From positions 620,001 to 684,000 of the forward strand of contig CAWEVL010000009.1 of assembly GCA_963812525.1 (NCBI GenBank): DNA of 64,000 bases. The letters are read 5' to 3'. The position numbers and the translations under genes were made by a program. The notes beneath the pieces were generated by a model. The model ran no database searches, was not told the origin of the DNA, and saw nothing but the letters and a program-made list of their open reading frames with translations. This stretch comes from Bog-756 sp963812525. Lineage in GTDB: Bacteria; Actinomycetota; Acidimicrobiia; Acidimicrobiales; RAAP-2. Positions within the stretch are counted from its first letter, which is position 1. The number at the start of each line of letters is the position of its first letter. Positions 35,150 through 42,643 of this stretch are shown in pieces.

Positions 35150-37631
35150 CTCGGGTAAGTCGACGTTCGCCGCCAACCACTTCCTTCCCACCGAGGTTCT
35201 GTCGTCGGATTTTTTCCGTGGGTTGGTCTCCGACAATGAGAACGATCAGGCAGCCACCACTGCCGCGTTCGACGTGCTGCACTACGTGGCCGGCAAGCGT
35301 CTCGAAGCCGGACGACTCTGCGTGGTGGATGCGACCAACGTTCAGCCGGCCGCCCGCAAGTCACTGATCAACCTGGCCAAAGCCCACCACACCCTGGCGG
35401 TGGCCATCGTGCTCGACGTGTCCGAGTCGACCTGCATCGAGCGCAACGCCTCCCGTCCGGATCGGCAGTTCGGACCCCACGTGTTGCGCAATCAGCGCTC
35501 CCAGCTCCGTCGCTCGATGCGAGGGCTCCGCCGTGAGGGGTTCTCTCGGGTGGTCCACCTCGAGGAGGCTGAGATCGGCGGAGTCACGATCGAGCGCGAG
35601 GCCCTGTGGAACGACCGGCGCGTCGATCACGGGCCCTTCGACGTCATCGGGGACATCCATGGCTGCCACACCGAGCTGGTGGACCTGCTCGGCACCCTCG
35701 GGTATGAGATCGACGCCGAAGGCTCATCGGCCCGTCACCCGGCCGGTCGGCGGGCCATGTTTCTCGGGGACCTGGTGGACCGTGGGCCGGCTACCCCAGC
35801 CGTCCTGCGCCTCGTGATGGGCATGGTGGATGAGGGCGCGGCCCTCTGTATTCCGGGCAACCACGAGGTGAAGCTGCTGCGCGCCCTCAAGGGCCGCAAG
35901 GTGACCCCTACCCACGGGCTGGCCGAGAGCCTTGAACAGTTGGCCGCGGAGCCTCCTGAGTTCTCGGCTCGGGTGGCTACCTTCATCGATGGATTGATCA
36001 GTCACTTCGTGCTGGACGAGGGCAACCTGGTGGTCACCCACGCTGGGCTGCCGGAGAACATGCAGGGCCGGGCCTCGGGAGCGGTGCGGTCCTTCTCGTT
36101 GTACGGAGACACCACCGGGGAGACCGATGAGTACGGCCTCCCGGTTCGCTACCCGTGGGCCGAGGACTACCGGGGCCGGGCCACCGTCGTCTACGGCCAC
36201 ACCCCCGTCCCCGAGGCGGTCTGGCTCAACCGGACCATCTGCATCGACACCGGATGCGTGTTCGGAGGCCGGCTCACCGCGCTGCGCTACCCGGAGCGGG
36301 AGCTCGTCTCGGTCCCGGCGCACGAGATGTACTACGAACCGGCCAAACCGCTGGTTCCTGCGCACGCACCCGCCGACGTCCGAGAGGGCATGGACCTGGA
36401 TCTCGAGGACGTGCTCGGCAAGCGGATCCTCGAGACCCGATTGACCACCTCGATCACCATCCAGGGGGAAAACGCCATCGCGGCGTTGGAGGTGATGAGC
36501 CGGTTCGCCGTCGACCCCCGGTGGCTGGTCTATCTGCCACCTACCATGTCGCCAACCGCCACCTCGGATCGGGAAGGACTACTCGAGCACCCCCACGAGG
36601 CGTTCTCGGCCTTTCGTGGCGCAGAGGTCGAGCGGGTGGTGTGCGAAGAGAAGCACATGGGTTCTCGAGCGGTGGTGGTCGTCTGCCGTGACCCCTCGGC
36701 CGCCCGCGCCCGTTTCGGCATCGAGTCGCCGGCCGGGGGAGTGGTGTTCACCCGCACGGGCCGGCCTTTCTTCACCGATTCCGAGCGTGAGTCCGAGTTC
36801 CTGGAGCGGATCCGGACCGGAATCACCACAGCCGATCTGTGGAATGAGCTGGACACCCCCTGGCTGGTGCTCGACTGTGAGGTGATGCCTTGGTCGGCGA
36901 AGGCGGAGGAGCTCCTACGGCACCAGTACGCGCCGGTGGGTGCCTCTGCCGGCCGGGCCGTCCGGGCCGAATCGGCGGTCGTCGAGGCCGCCGCAGCACG
37001 GGGAGTGGAGGTCGCCGACCTGCTCGGGCACATGGCGGAGCGGGCCGGCATGGTCGACGGGTTCATCGCCGCCTACGGGGAGTACTGCTGGCCGGTCGCG
37101 AGCCTCGACGACCTGAAGCTGGCTCCGTTCCAGATCCTGGCCGGGGAGCGGGAGGTCTATGCCCTGCGTGACCACCTCTGGCACCTCGAGATTCTCGGGC
37201 GTCTGACCGCCACCGACCCGGTGACGTTCCGGACAACCCGGTCGATCACCGTGGACGTGGACGACGGAGCATCGGTTGCATCGGCCACCGCGTGGTGGGA
37301 GGAACTCACCGACGCCGGGGGCGAGGGCATGGTGGTCAAACCGGTCGACGTTGTCCACCAGGGTTCAGATGGTCTCGCCCAGCCGGGGATCAAGGTCCGC
37401 GGCCGCGAATACCTCAGAATCATCTACGGACCTGAGTACACGGCCGAGCGCCACCTGTCGCGACTGCGGTCAAGGGGCCTCGGCCGCAAGCGGGCGCTCG
37501 CCCTACGCGAGTTCGCCCTCGGTATCGAGGCTCTGGAACGCTTCGTAGCCGGCGAGCCGCTCTACCGGGTGCACGAATGCGTCTTCGGCGTCCTCGCCCT
37601 CGAGAGCGAACCGGTCGACCCTCGGCTCTGA
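35094..37631 (+). CDS. pnkp: Polynucleotide kinase-phosphatase-ligase Pnkp
   Basis: 845 residues, three catalytic modules of bacterial RNA repair. The N-terminal 5'-OH kinase has P-loop GVTGSGKST (about 17-25). The central metallophosphoesterase has DIHGCH (about 186), GDLVDRGP (about 225), GNHE (about 256) and YGHTPVPE. The C-terminal nucleotidyltransferase (ligase) has motif I KHMGSR with K520, and later WLVLDCEVMPWS and EGMVVKP. Pnkp heals and seals broken RNA such as tRNA cut by ribotoxins, acting with Hen1. GTG 35094 overlaps the stop of the chimeric ORF. The pair is sporadic in bacteria, consistent with its setting among accessory genes. Confidence 0.95.
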   Translation: MTTIKIPALCVVALVGVTGSGKSTFAANHFLPTEVLSSDFFRGLVSDNENDQAATTAAFDVLHYVAGKRLEAGRLCVVDATNVQPAARKSLINLAKAHHTLAVAIVLDVSESTCIERNASRPDRQFGPHVLRNQRSQLRRSMRGLRREGFSRVVHLEEAEIGGVTIEREALWNDRRVDHGPFDVIGDIHGCHTELVDLLGTLGYEIDAEGSSARHPAGRRAMFLGDLVDRGPATPAVLRLVMGMVDEGAALCIPGNHEVKLLRALKGRKVTPTHGLAESLEQLAAEPPEFSARVATFIDGLISHFVLDEGNLVVTHAGLPENMQGRASGAVRSFSLYGDTTGETDEYGLPVRYPWAEDYRGRATVVYGHTPVPEAVWLNRTICIDTGCVFGGRLTALRYPERELVSVPAHEMYYEPAKPLVPAHAPADVREGMDLDLEDVLGKRILETRLTTSITIQGENAIAALEVMSRFAVDPRWLVYLPPTMSPTATSDREGLLEHPHEAFSAFRGAEVERVVCEEKHMGSRAVVVVCRDPSAARARFGIESPAGGVVFTRTGRPFFTDSERESEFLERIRTGITTADLWNELDTPWLVLDCEVMPWSAKAEELLRHQYAPVGASAGRAVRAESAVVEAAAARGVEVADLLGHMAERAGMVDGFIAAYGEYCWPVASLDDLKLAPFQILAGEREVYALRDHLWHLEILGRLTATDPVTFRTTRSITVDVDDGASVASATAWWEELTDAGGEGMVVKPVDVVHQGSDGLAQPGIKVRGREYLRIIYGPEYTAERHLSRLRSRGLGRKRALALREFALGIEALERFVAGEPLYRVHECVFGVLALESEPVDPRL

Positions 37632-37945
37632 GCGAGGACCACGACCCGCCAGTAGGTTGGTCTTGGCACCTCGCACACCGTCGGGTCGACGGACCGAGGA
37701 TCCGGGGGCCGGCAGGCGGAAGTGGAAGGCATCGCGGTCGCTTCGCACGACTCGGTCGCCACCGCGGAGGACGGAGGCCCGACGTCGTCCCAGGGTGCCG
37801 AGGTGGTGTGACGCCCTGCCCAGGATCACCGGCCGGTGATGGGCCGGTGCGGTGTTCTCGGGTGGAGGGCAACCGACACAACTCACCTGACCCAACCGCC
37901 GCCGGCGCGGTCATCAACTGTCCCCGACCGCCAGCCTCCGCCCAC
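37632..37945. other. Gene-poor region after pnkp
   Basis: 314 bp between pnkp and the convergent SRPBCC gene. It contains the right copy of the 25-bp direct repeat (37685-37709). A minus-strand frame across this region has some coding-like character but no recognisable motif, so I leave it unannotated. Confidence 0.4.
37685..37709 (+). repeat. Right direct repeat flanking the RNA-repair cassette
   Basis: Second copy of the 25-bp sequence found at 33374; only the 17th base differs (T here, G on the left). It lies 54 bp after the pnkp stop. The two copies bracket about 4.3 kb containing only hen1 and pnkp. Confidence 0.7.
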
Positions 37946-38434
37946 TCAGCCGACCGGCGTGGTTCCCATGGCGGCGGCCAGCTCGTCGAGCACAAGGGCC
38001 CACCCCGTACCCACCCGGCCGGCCACCTCGGGCATCGCCTCCCGCAGCGCGTCGAGCTGCTCATGCACCAGCGTGAGGGTGGTCATCCGGCCCGGCGCCT
38101 CGGCCAGGGTGACGGTCAGCAGCGAATCGAAGACGGGGCCGTCGATGCGGTCCGGGCCGACAAACCCCCAGCGGAAGGCGATGCGACGGTTGGGATCGAG
38201 CGTCAGGATCTCGCACTCGAAGCCACCGGCGTCGCCGTCTTCGGTCCCCTGCCACACCCGGAGGTGCCCGCCGACCCGCTCGTCGACCTCCACCCGGGTC
38301 ACCCGCATCGGTCTCGGCGCCAGCCAGCGGCGGAGCAGCTCCGGATCGAGCCACGCCCGGTACACCTGCTCGGGTGGCGCGGGAACGACCCGCTCCAGGC
38401 GGACGGCGGGCTGGTTCGAGGGCGTCGTCATCAT
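37946..38434 (-). CDS. SRPBCC / AHSA1-family protein
   Basis: 162 residues of the START-like ligand-binding fold. Typical motifs are RVVPAPPEQVYRAWLDPELLRRWLAP at the N-terminus, the central VDERVGGHLRVWQ and FECEILTLDPNRRIAFRWGF, and the C-terminal helix GWALVLDELAAAM. Its ATG overlaps the stop of the upstream ArsR gene by four bases. ArsR-SRPBCC pairs are common in actinobacteria; the SRPBCC partner may bind a hydrophobic ligand, but no ligand is established here. Confidence 0.88.
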   Translation of the reverse strand: MMTTPSNQPAVRLERVVPAPPEQVYRAWLDPELLRRWLAPRPMRVTRVEVDERVGGHLRVWQGTEDGDAGGFECEILTLDPNRRIAFRWGFVGPDRIDGPVFDSLLTVTLAEAPGRMTTLTLVHEQLDALREAMPEVAGRVGTGWALVLDELAAAMGTTPVG

Positions 38435-38922
38435 TGGTCTCTCCCTGTTGTCGCGGCCTCGGTTGTCGCGGCCTCGTGTTCGTTCGCGGTCTCGGTCGCC
38501 GCGGCCGACGCGGTGGCGGCCTTCGATCCGGTGTCTCCGGTCCCTGGCGTCGGGGCCTGGTGCGACGGGGTGTCGGACGGCGGGGCGGGGCGTCCGGGGG
38601 GGTCGGCTTGGAACATGGCGCCCATGGCATCCAACCGCTCGGTCCAGAACCGTTCGTAGAAGCGGAGCCAGGCCGAGACCGAGGCCAGCGGCTCTGCCTC
38701 CAGGTGGCAGACGTGCTGACGCCCCGAGACCGTCTGCCGCACCAGCCCGACCCGCTCGAGCACCTTGATGTGCTTCGAGGCGGCGGCCAGCGTCATGGTC
38801 AGGGGTTGGGCCAACTCACCGACGGTCAGGTCGCTCTCGGCCAATCGCCCGATCATGTCCCGGCGGGCCCCGTTGGCCAGGGCCTGGAAGACGGCGTCGA
38901 TCGGTACGCTATCCTCAACCAT
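38431..38922 (-). CDS. ArsR-family transcriptional regulator
   Basis: 163 residues. The winged helix-turn-helix occupies about 6-90: VFQALANGARRDMIGRLAESDLTVGELAQ, then the recognition helix LAAASKHIKVLERVGLV and the wing TVSGRQHVCHLEAEPLA. No metal-binding cysteine pair of the ArsR/SmtB kind is seen, so the signal is probably not a metal. The C-terminal 50 residues are a disordered Ala/Thr/Pro tail. ATG 38922 sits in the centre of a perfect palindrome 7 nt after a -10 element, implying a leaderless, self-repressed transcript that includes the SRPBCC gene. Confidence 0.9.
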   Translation of the reverse strand: MVEDSVPIDAVFQALANGARRDMIGRLAESDLTVGELAQPLTMTLAAASKHIKVLERVGLVRQTVSGRQHVCHLEAEPLASVSAWLRFYERFWTERLDAMGAMFQADPPGRPAPPSDTPSHQAPTPGTGDTGSKAATASAAATETANEHEAATTEAATTGRDQ

Positions 38923-38970
38923 ATGGTTGAGGATAGCAGGCTCCCGTGCGACTATCAACCATCCGGTTGA
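38908..38970 (-). promoter_or_regulatory. Leaderless ArsR promoter between two operators
   Basis: Minus-strand -35 TTGATA (38953-38958) and -10 TATCCT (38930-38935) are separated by exactly 17 bp; the -10 ends 7 nt before ATG 38922. Operator 1 (38908-38937) is a perfect 30-bp palindrome with arm GCTATCCTCAACCAT, covering the -10 and the start codon. Operator 2 (38955-38970) repeats the TCAACC-N4-GGTTGA core and overlaps the -35. Centres are 40 bp apart. The arrangement predicts negative autoregulation. Confidence 0.85.
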
Positions 38971-39140
38971 GTATTGTCGGACACCCTCGGTCGCCGGGGT
39001 TGGTCTCACTGCCGGTCGGGGAGACGGTCGCCACTCGGTCCCGTCGGTCCGAGCAGGGCGGTGCCCCGATGGATCCTGGGGCTCGGCGCCAGATCCACCC
39101 GGCCATCTGACCCCGACGGGTGAGTCCGGAGCGGGCCGGC

Positions 39141-39584
39141 TCAGTCCGGCGCCGGCTGGTAGCGGGCCACCGAGAAGGCCAGGATCACCGGCACGTCGAT
39201 GGCGAACAGCAGCAGCATGGCGCTGAACAGGGCCAGCTGACGGCCTGGTGTGTGGTCGTAGACGAAGACGTACTCGAGGATGCCGGCGAAGATGACATAG
39301 GCCAGCAGGGCCCAACCGAAGACCTGGCGGAACTTGTCCCAGGCGAACGCCTTGATCCGGGCCAGCAGGATCAGGTTGACCACCAGGAGGAGGGCGGCGG
39401 CGATGGCCAGCACGAGCGGCGGCACCAGGGTGACGGAACGCCCGATCTGGGCCGCCATGTAGATGCCGCCGATCACGATCAGGCCCAGGGTGATGGTGGC
39501 CAGCCGGGCCACCGGGGGCAGGTCGGCCTGCCGGCGATCGATCTCGTCCCCTTCGGGATGGGCGGTTCCCGCCACCCCGGTCAC
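39141..39584 (-). CDS. Integral membrane protein, unknown function
   Basis: 147 residues starting at GTG 39584, which overlaps the stop of the upstream gene (GTGA). Four hydrophobic segments are visible: LATITLGLIVIGGIYMAA, VPPLVLAIAAALLLVVNLILLA, VFGWALLAYVIFAGILEYVFVY and LALFSAMLLLFAIDVPVILAF. No family or motif is recognised. It is the second gene of a two-gene membrane-protein operon and may form a complex with its partner. Confidence 0.65.
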   Translation of the reverse strand: MTGVAGTAHPEGDEIDRRQADLPPVARLATITLGLIVIGGIYMAAQIGRSVTLVPPLVLAIAAALLLVVNLILLARIKAFAWDKFRQVFGWALLAYVIFAGILEYVFVYDHTPGRQLALFSAMLLLFAIDVPVILAFSVARYQPAPD

Positions 39585-40219
39585 CGGCTGGCCAGGAACG
39601 TCATGATGAGGATGGTGGCGATCTGCATGACCCCGGTGATCCCTGCCGTGTAGAGGAAGATCTTCATCAGCCTCCCGATCCGTTCGGGACTGGGCCGGGG
39701 CTTCTTGAGTTCGAACAGCACGGCCAGGTTGGCCGGCTCGAGCAGCCCGAGGGCGATGACCGCCATCACCCCGACGATGACGTACGAGGCCACCAGCCAG
39801 CCGTGGTGGGGATAGTTGGCGTCGAGGTTGCCCACGTGCCGGGCCAGCTGGAAGCCGGCGCCCAGGGTCATGGCCACCAGCGTGGGCATGATGACCACCA
39901 TCTTGGGCATGAAGCGCACGGTGAATTCGATGCGGGCCGGCACCGACAGGCGGCCCAGGATGGGCCCGATGATCAGGCCGAGGAACAGGTCGATACTGGT
40001 CCACAGCCCGCCGCCTCCGACGTGGAAGAAGGTCAGGGCCCACAGGTTGTTGGTGGCGATGGCCACGATGAGCCCGACCAGCAGGGCGGCGGCGATGGGG
40101 ATGCCCTGCACGGGCACGATGGAGAACTCCGGGATGGGAGGAGGCCCGCCCCCGGCCTCGGGCGGGGCACTGCCGGGTTCGGGCCGGGCACTGCCAGCTG
40201 CGATCGCCGTGTCCGTCAT
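39581..40219 (-). CDS. Integral membrane protein, unknown function
   Basis: 212 residues from ATG 40219, with GGGAG 7 nt upstream. A Pro/Gly/Ala-rich N-terminal 40 residues precedes about five membrane segments: IPIAAALLVGLIVAIATNNLWAL, LWTSIDLFLGLIIGPIL, MVVIMPTLVAMTLGAGFQL, WLVASYVIVGVMAVIALGLL and FLYTAGITGVMQIATILIM. The conserved-looking FFHVGGGGLWTSIDLFLG may be a functional core. The family is not recognised. It overlaps the next gene by four bases, so expression of the two is coupled. Confidence 0.7.
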   Translation of the reverse strand: MTDTAIAAGSARPEPGSAPPEAGGGPPPIPEFSIVPVQGIPIAAALLVGLIVAIATNNLWALTFFHVGGGGLWTSIDLFLGLIIGPILGRLSVPARIEFTVRFMPKMVVIMPTLVAMTLGAGFQLARHVGNLDANYPHHGWLVASYVIVGVMAVIALGLLEPANLAVLFELKKPRPSPERIGRLMKIFLYTAGITGVMQIATILIMTFLASR

Positions 40220-40349
40220 GCCTGAACTCCCGTCCCGGACGCCCCGAGGGGCCCCACCGACCATCCTCGCCCCTCGCCGTCGATGGTAGGACGCCGGTGT
40301 CGGCGATTCAATCGGTGCCCACCGGCGAGCGCCGCCACCTTCCGACCGA

Positions 40350-40949
40350 CTACCACCGACCCCGGTGGACCGTCTCCTCCAGGGTCCGCCGGGGCCGGGC
40401 CGCGGACGACGACGGAGGATCGGGCCCGGCGGCCTCGCCCAGCAGCACCGCGCCCAGCCATCGCAGCCGCTCGGGCACCCCGAGTGCGGCCCGGAGCCGA
40501 TGCTCGCCCCGGAAGTTGCCGAGGAACGCCGCCCCGATGCCCCGGTCGGTGGAGGCCAGCAGGAGGTTCATGGTGGCGAACGCCGCGTCCACCAGCCAGT
40601 AGGGGACCACCCACTCGATCTCGGCGCCGTCGGCCCGGGCCTTGTCCGGCTCCCGGTAGCGGGCCGAGTAGGCCTCGGGATCAGCGAAGACCAGCACCAC
40701 CACCGGTGCCCGGGCCAGGCCGGCGAAGCGACGGGAGGTCACCCGCCAGCGCTCGTCGGTGGTGGCCCCCCAGTACGCCGAGGTCTCCCCGGGGCCTTCG
40801 AGCACCACGAAGTCCCGGCCCTGGGTGTTGCCGGCCGACGGGGCGGCCAGGGCGGCGGTCAGCAGGTCGTCCACCGCCGCCGGGTCGAGGGGCCGGCCGC
40901 TGAAGTTCCTGGTCATGCGGCGGCGGGCGACGGCCTCGGTCAGCTCCAA
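40350..40949 (-). CDS. Nitroreductase-family oxidoreductase
   Basis: 199 residues, TTG start at 40949 with GGAG 5 nt upstream. The FMN-binding N-terminus RRRMTRNFSGRPLDP, APSAGNTQGRDFVVL, the central WLVDAAFATMNLLLASTDRGIGAAFLGNF and LGAVLLGEAAG are all typical of the nitroreductase fold. Such enzymes use FMN (sometimes with F420 neighbours in actinobacteria) to reduce nitro groups, quinones or enones. The natural substrate is not inferable. It has a short Pro/Ser/Arg-rich tail and stands alone on this strand. Confidence 0.87.
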   Translation of the reverse strand: MELTEAVARRRMTRNFSGRPLDPAAVDDLLTAALAAPSAGNTQGRDFVVLEGPGETSAYWGATTDERWRVTSRRFAGLARAPVVVLVFADPEAYSARYREPDKARADGAEIEWVVPYWLVDAAFATMNLLLASTDRGIGAAFLGNFRGEHRLRAALGVPERLRWLGAVLLGEAAGPDPPSSSAARPRRTLEETVHRGRW

Positions 40950-41028
40950 CGTGGCTCCATGGGGCGCACGCTACCGGGCGGAGGGATCTCCGGACGCCTC
41001 ACCCCAAGCACCGGGCCCGGCGGTCGCT

Positions 41029-41034
41029 TAGTGT
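41029..41034 (+). promoter_or_regulatory. -10 element TAGTGT, leaderless-type
   Basis: TAGTGT ends 7 nt before ATG 41042, which supports that ATG rather than the GTG at 41036 as start of the phosphoesterase. Confidence 0.5.
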
Positions 41035-41041
41035 CGTGGCC

Positions 41042-42436
41042 ATGGGGGACGCACGACCGATCTCACGACGAGCCGTTCTGGGGGGCGCCCTGGCCGGGGC
41101 CGCCGCCCTCGGAGCCGCCGCCAGCACCGGCGGAGCCGGGGCCACCGACGCCCGCGCCGGGTACCGGGGCAGACCGGGGCCGGGCACCCTGCCCAATCCG
41201 GGTGCTGCCGCCGGCAGCGACCAACTCCCTCTGATCACCAACATCGTGGTGGTGATGATGGAGAACCACTCCTATGACAACATCCTCGGGTTGATGCCGG
41301 GGCGGGGGGACGGGTTCGTGTTGGGCACCGACGGACTGCCCGCCGCCACCAATCCCTGGCCCAAGAAGAGCGCCACCCCGCCACCCGTGAAGAACGCCGT
41401 GCTCCGGGCGTTCCCCATGCCCAACCCCTGCCAGGAGGCCCACTACCCGTACAACACGTGGGACGCCTACTGGACCTCGTACGCGGGCGGGAGGATGAGC
41501 GGCTTCGTGAAGAGCCAGAGCGGCCCGGTCTCGATGGGGTACTTCGAGCCGTCGGTGATGCCGTTCGTCAACTCGTTGGCCGCCACCTTCCCGGTGTGCG
41601 ACCGGTACTTCTGCTCGGTGGGCGCGCAGACCTATCCCAACCGACGCTTCCTGATGGCCGGGACCTCGCTGGGCCTGCTCGTCGACACCTTCCCCTCCGA
41701 CCGCCCGCCGAACGGCACGGTGTTCGAGGCCCTGATGGCCCACTCCATCTCGTGGAAGAACTACTACTCGTCGCTGCCGTCCTCGGCCATCTGGACCTAC
41801 CTGGGCGGTGTGCCCGGCTACTCCTCCCACCTCTCCACCATCGGCAACTTCTTCACCGACGCCGCGGCCGGCACCCTGCCCTCCTTCAGCCTGGTCGACC
41901 CGGACTTCGGCAACCAGTCCGAGGAGAATCCCCAGGACGTCCAGTACGGTGACCAGTTCCTGTCCCAGGTGGTCAACGCGGTGATGTCCTCCCCCCAGTG
42001 GCCGGGCACCCTGCTGGTGTGGTGCTACGACGAGTCCGGCGGGTACTACGACCACGTCCCCCCGCCCAAGGCGGTCAAGCCGGACAGCGTCGCCCCCATC
42101 ACCTCGCCGGGGGACCACGGGGGAAGCTTCAACCGGCTGGGGTTCCGGGTGCCGGCCGGCGTGGTCTCCCCCTTTGCCCGTCCGGACTACGTGTCCCACG
42201 TGGTCCACGACCACACCTCGGTCCTCAAGCTGATCGAGACCAAGTGGAACCTTCCCGCCCTCACCTACCGGGACTATGCCGCCGACAACCTCCTGGACTC
42301 GGTCGATCTCACCAGCCCGCCGGCCTTCCTGACGCCTCCGACGTTGGCCGCGCCGGTGGACCCGTCGCTGGCCGCCGGCTGCCTCACCACCGGCCCCGGG
42401 ACCATCCCTCCGCCCGGCTCGGTGACCTCCGGCTGA
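41042..42436 (+). CDS. Tat-exported phosphoesterase (phospholipase C / acid phosphatase family)
   Basis: 464 residues. The N-terminus carries a twin-arginine signal (ISRRAVLGGALAGAAALGAAAS). The catalytic domain is the PF04185 phosphoesterase type: VVVMMENHSYDNILG near residue 72 (metal and nucleophile region), PVCDRYFCSVGAQTYPNRRFLMAGTS, LVWCYDESGGYYDHVPPP and FGFRVPAGVVSPFARPDYV-like sequence with HDHTSVLKLIE near the end. Relatives hydrolyse phospholipids or phosphate monoesters outside the cytoplasmic membrane and often help phosphate scavenging. Whether it is a phospholipase C or an acid phosphatase cannot be decided here. Confidence 0.88.
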   Translation: MGDARPISRRAVLGGALAGAAALGAAASTGGAGATDARAGYRGRPGPGTLPNPGAAAGSDQLPLITNIVVVMMENHSYDNILGLMPGRGDGFVLGTDGLPAATNPWPKKSATPPPVKNAVLRAFPMPNPCQEAHYPYNTWDAYWTSYAGGRMSGFVKSQSGPVSMGYFEPSVMPFVNSLAATFPVCDRYFCSVGAQTYPNRRFLMAGTSLGLLVDTFPSDRPPNGTVFEALMAHSISWKNYYSSLPSSAIWTYLGGVPGYSSHLSTIGNFFTDAAAGTLPSFSLVDPDFGNQSEENPQDVQYGDQFLSQVVNAVMSSPQWPGTLLVWCYDESGGYYDHVPPPKAVKPDSVAPITSPGDHGGSFNRLGFRVPAGVVSPFARPDYVSHVVHDHTSVLKLIETKWNLPALTYRDYAADNLLDSVDLTSPPAFLTPPTLAAPVDPSLAAGCLTTGPGTIPPPGSVTSG

Positions 42437-42643
42437 TCCCGCTCGCCGACGGGTAGACCACCCCGGCGGCCAGCCGCCGCCCGGCCGGGATCTCCCTCCC
42501 CGGCGCGCCGACACGCGGTGGCGGGTGGAGGGCACCGCCGGGAACGGCCTCCGGGAATGTTGACCCCGCTGGTAGTGTTTACCCCACTGCCGAGAGGTGC
42601 GTGGGCCCTGCAGACAGGGGTGCCGCGCCGAAGAAGAAGGATC
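42437..42643 (+). promoter_or_regulatory. Intergenic region with possible ECF-type promoter
   Basis: 207 bp upstream of the rhodanese-ThiF gene. GGGAAT (42553-42558) and GTGTTT (42575-42580) are spaced 16 bp, resembling SigH/SigE-type GGAA-N16-18-GTT promoters. TTGACC overlaps the first element. This is suggestive only. Confidence 0.3.

Noticed and set aside
37503..37895. 130-codon minus-strand ORF after pnkp
   Set aside because: Partly antisense to pnkp, no family motif, and no ribosome site; left as gene-poor DNA.
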